Of a stretch of 64,000 nucleotides of DNA, positions 24,001 through 33,373 are shown piece by piece (positions within the stretch are counted from its first letter, which is position 1; every line of letters starts with the position of its first letter). A program made the translations under genes and the position numbers. The notes beneath the pieces were generated by a model, which saw only the letters and a list, made by a program, of their open reading frames with translations, had not been told where the DNA came from and searched no databases. The stretch comes from Omphalotus guepiniiformis (taxonomy: Eukaryota; Basidiomycota; Agaricomycetes; Agaricales; Omphalotaceae): the NCBI GenBank assembly GCA_028554645.1, contig JAQOOI010000049.1, positions 186,001 through 250,000 of the forward strand, read 5' to 3'.

Positions 24001-24425
24001 TAGTATGCTACGTAAGATGAGGCGAAAGACAGCGAGACAATCAAAGGGAAAACTACAAGCAGAGGGAATGTGGCAAGGTGGGTGAGAAAAAGAAAAAGAG
24101 AGTTCGCTATCGAGCTCTATGCCGGTCAGCGAGAGTCAAAGCGTAGAGCGGAGCAACTGGCAAAGCGTCGTCGTTGTGGCGGAAACGGTCAGCTGGCGGC
24201 TCTGGATGTATTGGCTACCGCAATCGAATAGTATCGAGAATTTCATACAGCTTCCGAACCAACATTTTTATATTTGCCCGCGTATACTTCCCACCCTCAT
24301 CCTTCTTCCATTCTTCCGCCTTTATTCGCCTCCGGTGTTACACCAAACTTAGCTTCTCGAGTAGACCTGAAGTAGGCTTCACTGGACAGGTTCAACGCCC
24401 AGTTCATCTGCGGCAAGAGGAGCTG

Positions 24426-24722
24426 TTACAGAGCGCCTTGCTTGCTTTCGAAAGCATCAATAAGTGCGGCTGTGAAGGCTGGGTGCCCGTGTGGGAATAA
24501 CTGTAGATTTGTCGAGCGGCGCGGAAAGAGCCAGACACGGCAGTGCCTGGTATGACCATGAGGGCAAGGGTGAGGAATAATGGGACCGACACGTTCAGCT
24601 TTTACTATACACCGAATGAACAGCATAATTCCCGCGATCGGCGCAACAATCGCTTTGACCGTGAAAAGATATTGACTGAGAGGTTGGAAATTTAGATTAG
24701 TGCTTTGAACCTTTGCTGTCAC
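24426..24722 (-). pseudogene. NCS1-type purine/uracil permease scrap (weak)
   Basis: Contains QYLFTVKAIVAPIAGIMLFI, a single strongly hydrophobic helix followed by ERVGPIIPHP, which recalls the helix and glycine-proline loop of NCS1 cytosine/allantoin-type permeases before the SGS segment. In a neighbouring frame GTAVSGSFRA follows, which may be that SGS segment after a frameshift. Only about 60 residues remain, so the family assignment is tentative. Confidence 0.25.
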
Positions 24723-24749
24723 AAAATGTACATCTGGTTAAGGCCGCGG

Positions 24750-25243
24750 TTAGAGGAGGTGATAACATGATTCCGCCTGGAGAGTCTTGGGTTTCGCAGT
24801 AGCTTCTTCGTTAACGCCTTCGTCTGGTGACCCATCCCGCGTGCCGCCTGTCTCATTTGGAGACCTCCATGGTGTACCGTTCAAAGAGGGCGTCGCTAAC
24901 ACATCCCCTAGCGTGCCACCAAACGATAGACCAGACAGACGACGAGGACGCGCATCGGAGGGTAAACGCGAGCGGGATGAGCTGGGTCGCTTGGTTTGTA
25001 GACGGTCAGCGGGGGGGTTTTGGGAGACATCGTCGCACGTGTCGCCGGACCAAGCTGATAGTGGTCGAACGTATGCTCGCGTGTAGCGAGCTCCTGTCCA
25101 CACATTTCCAGCGGATGCGTCTACATGGAGGGGTGAAGTTGGGGTTGTGGCCGTAGAGTCGGAAGGGGTACAAGGAAAGTGAGCGAACAAGCCAGTTGAA
25201 GGCAGCGTCTCGTCGCAATCTAAGTAGGGGTCGGTTGATCAGT
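24750..25243 (-). CDS. Hypothetical Ser/Thr/Pro-rich protein fragment
   Basis: An open frame reading DETLPSTGLFAHFPCTPSDS, then TSPLHVDASAGNVWTGARYT, QTKRPSSSRSRLPSDARPRR, SLNGTPWRSPNETGGTRDGS and ending AESCYHLL at 24750. It looks like the cytoplasmic C-terminal tail of a larger protein (possibly the permease scrap's neighbour in an ancestral arrangement). No start codon is evident upstream, so it is probably partial. Confidence 0.3.
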
Positions 25244-25524
25244 CGGACGCGAAAAAAAGAGGTTCGTTCTTCTGAGAGATCCTAAAGGAGGCTTGATGGA
25301 ATATTTCTAGTTGTGTAAGGAATTCAGGGCTCGGCCTGGAAATATAGAGGGATCCTAATGTTGCTTTAAATTAGGGGAATTTTGAGATAGACATACTCCT
25401 CATGAATCGATGCTTTGCGTCGCATGACTGAAGAGAGGGCCCTTGGTGGGGAAGGTTCAACGCCGAGTTGATCTGTGGCAAGAGGGACTGTCACAGAGCG
25501 CCTTGCTTGCTTTCGAAAAATACT

Positions 25525-25862
25525 CACGAGAGATGAACGGACTCACAAGAGGTTATCGGGAACCCTATCATAGTCTATATGCTCTGGTAAGCCATCTAGT
25601 AATGAAGCAACTTTCGAGGACTCACCATCATTGCCGTTTCTTTCACCACAATACTCGAAAGTAGCGCCATATGTGTTGCATATGTGTTGCCCCGGACAAG
25701 CATACCCCACGAGAGATTAACGGAAACCCCAATCATTTAGTCTATATGCTCTGGTAAGCCATCCGGTAACAAATCAACTTTAAAAACTCACCATCATTGC
25801 TGTTTCTTTCAACACACCACTCGGAAGCAGCACCATACCTGTTGCCCCGGAACAAGCATATC
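25525..25862. repeat. Tandem duplication of about 175 bp
   Basis: Unit 1 (about 25525-25700) and unit 2 (about 25709-25862) share ACGAGAGAT, AGTCTATATGCTCTGGTAAG, ACTCACCATCATTG, GTTTCTTTC and the ending GTTGCCCCGGA(A)CAAGCATA. The copies have diverged by roughly a tenth by eye. No coding capacity. Confidence 0.6.
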
Positions 25863-25898
25863 CGCCCATGATTTATCAACTTCGAAGGTTCGACGCGC

Positions 25899-26112
25899 GC
25901 TCCAAGGGTCTGGTTCACGCGTTGCCTACATCCGAGTTGACACTATGCACTCTACTAGAAACTCTTCTATTCAGTATGGTGCTCCAGGGGTCTGGTTCAA
26001 CATTCAGAATAATCCTTGCTGTCAGACTCTGCTCCTGGGGTCAGGTTCACGAGTCTGACTTGAAGAAGAATCCCTCGGTGCACAATCAACATATAGTTCC
26101 AGGGGTCTGGTC
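25899..26112. repeat. Four degenerate copies of an 18-bp motif
   Basis: The motif GCTCCAGGGGTCTGGTTCA occurs at 25899, 25981, 26031 (GCTCCTGGGGTCAGGTTCA) and 26096 (truncated), spaced 50-82 bp. It lies immediately after the tandem duplication. Function unknown. Confidence 0.5.
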
Positions 26113-26851
26113 CTAATATGAGGATATTTACGTGCACAAACAGCCTACCAACACATATAGCAGCGATACTTCGGGCCCTAAAGTTCGACTGCTTCATAGC
26201 GTGGACCGGCGACGAGAGATGATGGAAGAGTGAGAGGAAGCTTGCGTGAAATGAGAGTCATTGTCAACGAGCTTGTGATGTAGAGCAAACACTTGCAAAT
26301 CTATGGCGTGCCATCACGGGACCACCGCGTGTGAATGCACACGCACTGGCAGCTTTTTCATTGGGTGAGCGTAAGCGAGCCCAATTGTAGAGGGTGACCC
26401 AAAATCCGTTGCACAGCCACCGCGCGCGGCGCTACATTTCGACACAACACAAGTAAATACAGAGCTTTAATGTGCCGCAGCTGTAAGCAGATTTAAGAAT
26501 GTAGAAATAAATCAGTTTCTTTTCCTCTTTTCCCCTGAGAGTTCTGGGAAGAGGTTCCTTCCATTCAATAGTATCAATACAGCTTATTATTGTTTCAAAA
26601 AACTCAGACAAAATCCTAAAAAAATCATGATGAAGTTGTAGGTGATATTCTCACTCTGCTTTTTGGAGAATAAGTTGCTCAGCTCTCGTCAGTTGAAGTG
26701 TCTCCTCTCTACTCCATTACTCATCAGAAGCCAAACAGTCATCTATCACTTTCAAAAGTTGGAAATTCTCAGACATATCATTCTTTCACCAAATCTAGTA
26801 TTACTCTGACTCAAATCTTTTGTCAAATCTAGAGGTAATCCAGAGCATAAG
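26113..26851. other. AT-rich non-coding stretch
   Basis: No gene seen. Base composition becomes clearly AT-rich from about 26460, at the left edge of the helicase relic, which suggests that the AT-rich block is one old inserted sequence. Confidence 0.3.
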
Positions 26852-27495
26852 CTGTTTAGAGATGTGCTCCTTTGTCTGAGGGATCATGAACCTACCTCTG
26901 CTGGTTATCAGCAATGCAGAACTCACTCTAGGAAATATCTCTCTCCTGATGAACATTTCAAATTTGACAAAAGATCCTTTTGGCTGATGATGATAGAATC
27001 ATGATTTCAAGGAATCTGTGGACTTATTATGATATTTAGTAGCTCTAAGTTAAAGCCCTAATGCTTAAATAAGCTGGTGAATGATGTAAGAGACTTTGTC
27101 AGGAAAGATTGATATATCTCTTCTGCAAATGCTCTGCATGAGCATCTATCTTCTGTAGTATAGCTGTAGATTGTGAAGGATACTAGATGGCAACATTACT
27201 TCACAACAAGCATTGTGCTGAGATTTGGTATAGGTCCTCCAATCTAGGCCTGGAAGAAGTTAATCTTCCTTGGATTCCCATTGCTTAACAGTTAAATGGA
27301 ATACTAGAGGGTGACACTGGATTGAACATAACACAGCTAATAGAGCTAACACTGGCTTGGGCTATAACAATTCACAAGAATCAAGGTTTGACCTTAGACA
27401 AGGCAACTATCTTTCTTGGTGAGGAGGAATTTGCTTTAGTTGAATTATCCTTTGTGGCCATGAGTGAAGACATTGAAAAGAATTGCCTTCCATGA
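26852..27495 (+). pseudogene. PIF1-like (Helitron-type) DNA helicase relic
   Basis: Two diagnostic C-terminal pieces of the PIF1-like helicases common in basidiomycete transposons survive. The first is FRDVLLCLRDHEPTSAGYQQ with RKYLSPDEHFKFDKRSF (26852-26998), equivalent to the family's 'LLLRLRxGE... EEFKDA' region. The second is LTLAWAITIHKNQGLTLDKA with FALVELSFVAMSE (27340-27470), the helicase motif region around 'TIHKSQG'. The sequence between them is full of stops, and the whole block is AT-rich, as expected of an old methylated and deaminated element. Motif S-to-N in IHKNQG is a further sign of decay. Confidence 0.75.
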
Positions 27496-28260
27496 CTCAT
27501 TTCTAGCTCATTTGCAAAAAGTTAAGAAACCTCTTATGAGACAGGATGATGTTTAGATTTAAAGTTGGTACTTGATGATTATGGAGTTGACTTTGACTTC
27601 AGTAGTGAATTAAATTTTTATGATAATTAATGTCTTTAATGAGTATTTTTGCATACTAACTGGGTACATGCAAAAACAGTGAATTTTATCATAAAATAAG
27701 CTCAACCATATGCAGTAGGAGCCTAGCTCGTAATGCAAACCCTATTCTTGCTGCAAGCTCACGCTGCCCTCCCTCAGCGTGGACCAGCGTACACTAGCGT
27801 ACATCAGCGTACATGTCACGCTCTGGTGCACGCTGAATGCTAAGCGCTAATGTAATGGCCTAACGTATAGTACCTAGGCCGCCGCCCTTACTCGATTCAC
27901 AGTACCGCATCAGAGCCTACTGACTCTTGTATCGAGTTAGGTCCATTGCTACCCCTTGGGGTGAGATAGTGACACCCAGATACTCGACACTGTCCTTAAT
28001 TCTGATTTCTCAGGCTTGGCGCGTAGGTCGTGTTCACTTTGCGTACAATAAGATGAAGCCCTCCTCGTATACCTTTAATATTTCCTTTCTTCATTCATCA
28101 CTAACAACGTTTGTTTTATCTTTCCGGTTTTAGATACACGATTACTTGTTTCGGTCATACACGCGCCTCTCTCATTCGTCGCTAACGTTTCGTATCCTCG
28201 ATACTTATTTGTTATTTCTGCTTCATGCCGACCACATATAATGTGGTCTCCCATTCCTGA
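27496..28260. repeat. Non-coding stretch with short AGCGTACA repeats
   Basis: At 27776-27815 the motif (C/T)AGCGTACA(C/T) is repeated three times with a related GCGTGGAC before it. No coding sequence is supported between the helicase and reverse-transcriptase relics. Confidence 0.35.
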
Positions 28261-28476
28261 ACACCTCAGTCGTTCCCACTATCTGTGTGACCGTCTGAGG
28301 TGTGTATATCTATTACTTATCATTCATACACGTACTTATCCTTTTACCTTACAGTATCTGCTTCGTTAACTAATACTCTACTTGCGTCAGGTACTGTACT
28401 ATAATTCAGTCGTTCCCACTATCTGTGTGACCGTCTGAGTATCTGCTTCGTTAACTAATACTCTACTTGCGTCAGG
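28261..28476. repeat. Two duplicated blocks with inverted-repeat flank
   Basis: A 33-bp block (CAGTCGTTCCCACTATCTGT... to CTGAG) occurs at 28267-28299 and 28407-28439. A 37-bp block (TATCTGCTTCGTTAACTAAT... to GTCAGG) occurs at 28355-28391 and 28440-28476. Both pairs look identical. The first copy is enclosed by a 9-bp inverted repeat, ACACCTCAG (28261) and CTGAGGTGT (28295). The second array lacks the 55 bp between blocks. Confidence 0.75.
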
Positions 28477-28640
28477 AACGCTGATGGCGCATTGGTGAGG
28501 CCACCACCGGTGTTACCTGATCTTTGAAAGAACTTGAACCATAGCGCGTGTGAAACACGGTCTTCCATTCATGTATGCGAACATTATTGTAATCATCACG
28601 CAAATCTACCTTAGTAAACGCTTTTGCATTGCGCAATGAT
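28467..28640 (-). pseudogene. Ty3/gypsy reverse-transcriptase scrap
   Basis: Minus-strand translation gives [20 protein letters not shown] then [13 protein letters not shown], the conserved 'FTKLDLRxAYxxVRIxxGxEWKTAFRTRYG' region of Ty3 reverse transcriptases. One frame over it continues [12 protein letters not shown], the next conserved block. So the frame has shifted and the expected FxxxVMPF is altered. Only about 58 codons remain; no LTRs, integrase or gag were found nearby. Confidence 0.78.
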
Positions 28641-28723
28641 CAATGAGGTTTCCACTTGCTACTTACTCCCTATCGTTTAAACCTGGTGTGAATTTTCATA
28701 CTTTGTTATCACTGTTGCACCTA

Positions 28724-29430
28724 GCTTGTAAGTATAGTCTTTACACAGCACCCAGTATAGAGCTGTTACCAGCTTGTAAGTATAGAGTGCATAGAGTCGT
28801 TACACAGCACCCAGTATAGAACCATCACCAGCTTGTGCAGCTTGTAAGTATAGAGTGTATAGAGTTAGCACCCAGTATAGAGCTGTTACCAGCTTGTAAG
28901 TATAGAGTGCATAGAGTCGTTACACAGCACCCAGTATAGAACCATCACCAGCTTGTGCAGCTTGTAAGTATAGAGTGTATAGAGTTGTTGCGCAGCATCC
29001 AGTATAGAACTGTCACCAGCTTGTAAGTATAGAGTTGTTACACAGCACCCAGTATAGAACCATCATTAGCTTGTAAGTGTAAGCATAGAGTTGTTACACA
29101 GCACCCAGTATAGAGCTGTTACCAGCTTGTAAGTATAGAGTGCATAGAGTCGTTACACAGCACCCAGTATAGAACCATCACCAGCTTGTGCAGCTTGTAA
29201 GTATAGAGTGTATAGAGTTGTTGCGCAGCATCCAGTATAGAACTGTCACCAGCTTGTAAGTATAGAGTTGTTACACAGCACTCCATATAGAACCATCACC
29301 AGCTTGTAAGTATAGAGTTGTGTTGCACAGCACCTAGCTTGTAAGTATAGTTCAACCATTCCAAGGGGTACAGCACCTAGCTTGCAAGTAACAGCATCTA
29401 GTATAGAACAGTCCGCTTGTAAGTATAGAT
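28724..29430. repeat. Complex minisatellite
   Basis: About 0.7 kb of tandem units built from three modules: CAGCTTGTAAGTATAGAG, (T/C)GTTACACAGCACCCAGTATAGA, and a linker ACC(A/T)TCACC or CTGTTACC. Basic units are about 50-60 bp and form higher-order units of about 115-120 bp; two long stretches starting near 28773 and 28888 look identical. The right end degenerates from 29280 onward. Confidence 0.85.
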
Positions 29431-29566
29431 CAACCATTCAATCTTGAACTGCCTGAACTTTAAGTATGAACTCTAAAACCTGGACCAGTGAGAGTAATCT
29501 GGTACTGGAGATCAATTGTAAGAATACTTAAGACCAAGAGAAAAGTTCACTATCAACCACTCTACA

Positions 29567-29938
29567 ATGCTCGCTCAACAAGCTACTTCCACCATTTCTA
29601 AGTCCATCAGAGCTCTCTCCACGATAACCTGGCCGGATGGAAAGGTTTACGCTAAGAGCCCGAAAATTCGGGCCTATTTGCAAAAGTTTATTTTTCATTT
29701 GGCCAAAACAGATAATAGCCTCATGCAGGCCGACAGTGCAGTAGTCACCGGTTCCTGCCACAGCACGTTCAACGTGCCTAAGGCAGATAGACGGTTTTAT
29801 ATCACCTTAGAGGTGATAAAATCTAACCAGGGGAGGCGGCACCATTACTACCCGGCGCAATCCGCTGCTCAGCTGGAGCAGCTGGCAAACAAGGTCGACA
29901 GTGGAAGTTTGACTATTGAAGATGCGGCCAAAATGTGA
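29567..29938 (+). CDS. Intact 123-residue ORF, unknown function
   Basis: Starts MLAQQATSTISKSIRALSTI and ends LTIEDAAKM. It is a compact mixed alpha/beta-looking sequence (KIRAYLQKFIFHLAKTDNSL, ADRRFYITLEVIKSNQGRRH, HHYYPAQSAAQLEQLANK), with no signal peptide or membrane helix. It lies 137 bp after the minisatellite, in otherwise decayed DNA, yet has no stop or shift, so it may be a recently inserted or selected gene, or the end of a mobile element. The family is not recognised. Confidence 0.5.
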   Translation: MLAQQATSTISKSIRALSTITWPDGKVYAKSPKIRAYLQKFIFHLAKTDNSLMQADSAVVTGSCHSTFNVPKADRRFYITLEVIKSNQGRRHHYYPAQSAAQLEQLANKVDSGSLTIEDAAKM

Positions 29939-30488
29939 GCATTTTCTAGTCTAGTGTTCAGTGCTGCTACTAATTGTCCTTGCATTCTATTAGAGCTAAT
30001 CCTAGTACCTGGTAGGTGTATGCACTGCCCCTGGTGCTTTTCTATCGCTAAAGAATATCTCCCACAGATCAGGGCTTGAATACCCTTTTGAATGGTCATT
30101 GTTAGGCATCATGTTGAAATATATGGACTCTCGTAGTTACAAACATGGACTCTAGTATATACGCTTTGACTTTCCTTTACCGTACGACTCCTGAGTGGGG
30201 TTTTCTATGTTCCATCTTTATTCCGGTACCTATACAAACAGGTACATACTATTCGTGTCTCTTTTCTTTGTCTCCATCAGTACTTCCCTTACCCTGTAGC
30301 CCGGTATCAGATGTGTAGTCGGTATATCTACTATATCATACCTATACAGTTTCACAGGCTCTAGTGGGTAGTATACATTTCTATACATGTTATACTGAAC
30401 TTACAGTTTAAATGAGTGACAATCTTGATATGGCCCTCCCCGAAAAGGACACTTTTTGCCTGTAGTCTTTTTCTCAACACAATTTTCT
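29939..30488. other. Intergenic
   Basis: Nothing coding. Contains several near-repeats of TATACAT / CTATACA around 30230-30400. The right part is probably the 3' flank of the Plavaka element. Confidence 0.3.
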
Positions 30489-31969
30489 TCAGGTTTTATC
30501 ATGGGCTTGATGATCTATATAACTATTAACATGGAATGCTTCACAGACATCTAGAGTGTAGGAAAAGTGAAAAGCGTCCGGCACTGGTTTATGGCCAAAG
30601 ATCGGCAGAAGATGAACCCCACGAACAAAGGCATCAATAGGTACAACTCCAACGTAAGGATCCTTGTTGTGACCACGATTATCTGGCTTCACTACCCACA
30701 TACCCGTTCTGGAGTCCGGCACCCTCCCATACCGGTTGAACCAATGAACTAGTGCGCATGGATACTCCTTTCCTTCATGAGTGAACGAGAAGAACAACAA
30801 TACCCGGACAACATCCATTCCTCGAAAACCAGCGGCAGTCTCATCCCGAGTCACGAGAGCGGTGTCACGACGAGGATATCCATACCAGGATGGCGTACAA
30901 CGGATCCGCTCTCCGCGCATACCTCGGATCCCTGATGTATCATTTGGAGCGTAGAATTGTGCAACGGCAGAATGATACACATAGACATTGGATGAAATGA
31001 AGGGACAATCCGAAATATCCACATCATCCACATCCATGTCAGGATACAGCTGCGCAAACAAGAACCTACGGGTCAGATACACCAATGATGGCTGAGTGAT
31101 GTATAGAGCAAGTTCTTGAATATTACGTGGATACCCTGGTTCTGAAAACATTGTCAGTATCTGACTATGATAGACAATGTAGAAAGTTCTACCCCGAGAG
31201 CGCAAGGAAAACATCTGATAGAACCCGTTCACCATCAATAGCACCCTCATCAACAACTCCAATGTCAAACGGATCTGGTAGCGGATTGCGAAGTGGTGGA
31301 AGGAGGTTGCGACTGACAAGATCTGTACGGAGTGCGATGAGTTTGTCAATGCGTTGGTTTATAAGGAGCATCTGGCTCAGCGCGTTATATCGACTCGATC
31401 GGCGCCAGGGCTTCTTGACTGCTGTAATATGCCGTGATTCTGTAATAGATGAACAGAGCCCATTGGGAGCACCAAACTCGATGATATGGTGTACATAATG
31501 TACAATAGAATGTTGTCGGGGTAAGTTAAAGTGAGCACGCACACCTATACGGATAAAGACTTGGCGGTAACAATGGAAGCGGTCAATTGCATCTTGAATA
31601 GGGATCAATGTATCTTCATCAAATCCTCGCGACGAACAAGATAGCAGAATTCCATGAATGCCCTTAAGCATTTAATAACATCATCCTCAACATACTCATC
31701 TATTGCTGCGAGATAGACCTGGACATGATTTATTAGAGCATGCTTGTAGATTAGGCCCAAGACTACCTTCATCAGTGCCTTTGAGTCATCCCCAGTCCAC
31801 TGAGAAAATCGACGACCTTGAGGAAAACGACGGAGCCCTGGAAATGGCGGAGTAGCAGCAATTCTAGATCAAATATATTGCATTACTGTAAGCACTCAGA
31901 ATATTCTTAGTATTTGACCTACCGGCGATCAATGTCATCCAAGATCTGCTGTGCGTGTGCTGAACCATG
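30489..31969 (-). mobile_element. Plavaka-type transposase, C-terminal part
   Basis: C-terminal half of a CACTA-like Plavaka transposase, typical of Agaricomycetes. Reading on the minus strand: AQQILDDIDRRIAATPPFPG (split by an intron at about 31869-31927), RRFPQGRRFSQWTGDDSKAL, VQVYLAAIDEYVEDDVIKCL, DAIDRFHCYRQVFIRIG, FGAPNGLCSSITESRHITAV, KKPWRRSSRYNALSQML, then the tail YITQPSLVYLTRRFLFAQLY, CALVHWFNRYGRVPD and SYTLDVCEAFHVNSYIDHQ. The frame changes between LSDVFLALSG and GYPRNIQELAL at about 31200, where a clean splice could not be found. The expected N-terminal half ends abruptly at about 31967, exactly where an oppositely oriented gene begins. So this copy is truncated and probably dead. 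Confidence 0.85.
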
Positions 31970-32912
31970 TTAGCATCTCAGCTCCGAGCAAAAGCCTCGT
32001 CGTTGAAAATACGAAGTGAGAAGGTGGCAGTTATGGAGGATGAGAAGGCCCAGCAAGCGAAGTCTCGCTATACATTGCGCCCCGACTTAGTGGCATCTAG
32101 TGAGATTTCATTTATTCTCTGTTTCTTGGCTGAACAACCATGTAAAAACTAGACACATCGTCACCACGGCCACAACCACGGCGCATCAAGACAGCTACCA
32201 TGAACATGCACCCGCACACAGAAAACTTGAAGATGCATACTGAGGTTATTGACAGGGAGGGAATTGTCGCGGCTATTCTTGACAACGACACCCATAATGG
32301 AGACATGAAGGATGGTGATGTTGATAGCAGAAGTCAGCAGGACGCTCGACTAGACGAGGAAGGACAGAGCGGTGCTGAGTTCAGCGAAGATGAAGAGAGG
32401 AGTGTTGAACTTGATGAAAATGAGGAACAGGATGCTGGCTTTGATGACGACACTGGTATTGGCTCAGACAGTGAAGTCGTGGCAGCGTACCCTCCCGAGA
32501 CGTCGGAGTCTGAAGGACTCATAGACGTCGACAAATATAGTGAAGAAGAGGAGGAGGAAGCGGCGGAGAAGGTGCACCACAGTGATGACTTTGACATGAA
32601 TTGTGATAGGTCCAGTGGGAGCGAGTATGAGCCTGACACGCCTGAAAAGCCAGTTGAACGTAAAACATTCAAACAGCTTGCAAACGAACTAGATGAGAAG
32701 CTTGTAGATGATGCTGGGTTCGAGGAATTCCGGATGTGGAAAGTAATGCAGGAAGCCGAGAAGAAGAAGGAGGAGGCTCGTCAAAAGAGGGTTCAGAAAG
32801 CTGCAGAAACAAAGGTGAGGGTTGGTGTCACCCTCTTCTCTGAGTACATAGTCCACTATCTAAGTGTACGCAGTTGGAGAACAAGAGAAAAAGAGAAATA
32901 AGACGTAGATGA
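31967..32912 (+). CDS. Highly acidic coiled-coil protein, transposon-associated
   Basis: Three exons join cleanly: 31967-32099, 32153-32814 and 32874-32912. The N-terminus is basic and helical (MLASQLRAKASSLKIRSEKV). The middle is dominated by Asp and Glu (FSEDEERSVELDENEEQDAG, KYSEEEEEEAAEKVHH). The C-terminal third is a charged helix (FKQLANELDEKLVDDAGFEE, MQEAEKKKEEARQKRVQKAA) ending ENKRKREIRRR. No enzyme motif. It lies 461 bp upstream of the large transposase-like gene, same strand, and begins at the breakpoint of the Plavaka copy. I infer it is an accessory protein of the same element (histone-mimic, DNA-mimic or nuclear partner), but the pairing needs other copies to test. Confidence 0.6.
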
Positions 32913-33083
32913 ATAAGTTGAGTATGGGCACTACCAGCGAAATTTAAACTCCGCATCGTGACGTCCGATTTAGGAATACCACTGAGACTCACCAGTAGCC
33001 TTCTCCGGAATTACTGTAGACTGAACGAGTGAAGATATCCCTTAACTGTAAGAGAGAAAAATGCTTCATTTTACATTTTATTT

Positions 33084-33186
33084 GTATTAAACAGAAAAAA
33101 TAATTAAATAGTCAAGGCTTAAACATGAATGTAAAATGTAAGTGATACAAGTATGCACTTCTCGAAAAATCTGTTCTGTTTAATAC
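33084..33186. other. 13-bp inverted repeat between the acidic and transposase-like genes
   Basis: GTATTAAACAGAA (33084-33096) and TTCTGTTTAATAC (33174-33186) are perfect inverted repeats 77 bp apart, with partial complementarity continuing outward (ATTT / ACAT). Placement between two genes suggests a regulatory hairpin, a terminator or a small nested element. Confidence 0.5.
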
Positions 33187-33373
33187 ACATAAAACTTCAA
33201 AGAAAGACATTTCCGAAAGATTTCGGCACAGCAGAGTGTGCAGTGAAGTCCCCGTACACTCCTCCATCATTATACACAGTGAGATAACAAGTGTAAACAA
33301 TACATCCGCGCTCCAAGACGCGTCGCGATCTACACGTCTATACTGCACCGGACGTGTATAACGCGTCGAACTT

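Larger units (their letters stand above)
24386..25515. repeat. Pair of diverged direct repeats (about 70 bp)
   Basis: The block at 24386-24455 (GGTTCAACGCCCAGTT through TTGCTTGCTTTCGAAA) recurs with a few changes at 25448-25517 (GGTTCAACGCCGAGTT through the same CTTTCGAAA). The copies are about 1,060 bp apart and could be the flanks of a lost or decayed insertion. Confidence 0.55.

Noticed and set aside
28724..29430. CRISPR-like array
   Set aside because: Regular repeats are present, but the 'spacers' are themselves repeated and the genome is a fungus; it is a minisatellite.
29246..29437. Open frame on the minus strand inside the minisatellite
   Set aside because: Its residues simply mirror the repeat units (YLQA... 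repeated); no independent coding signal.
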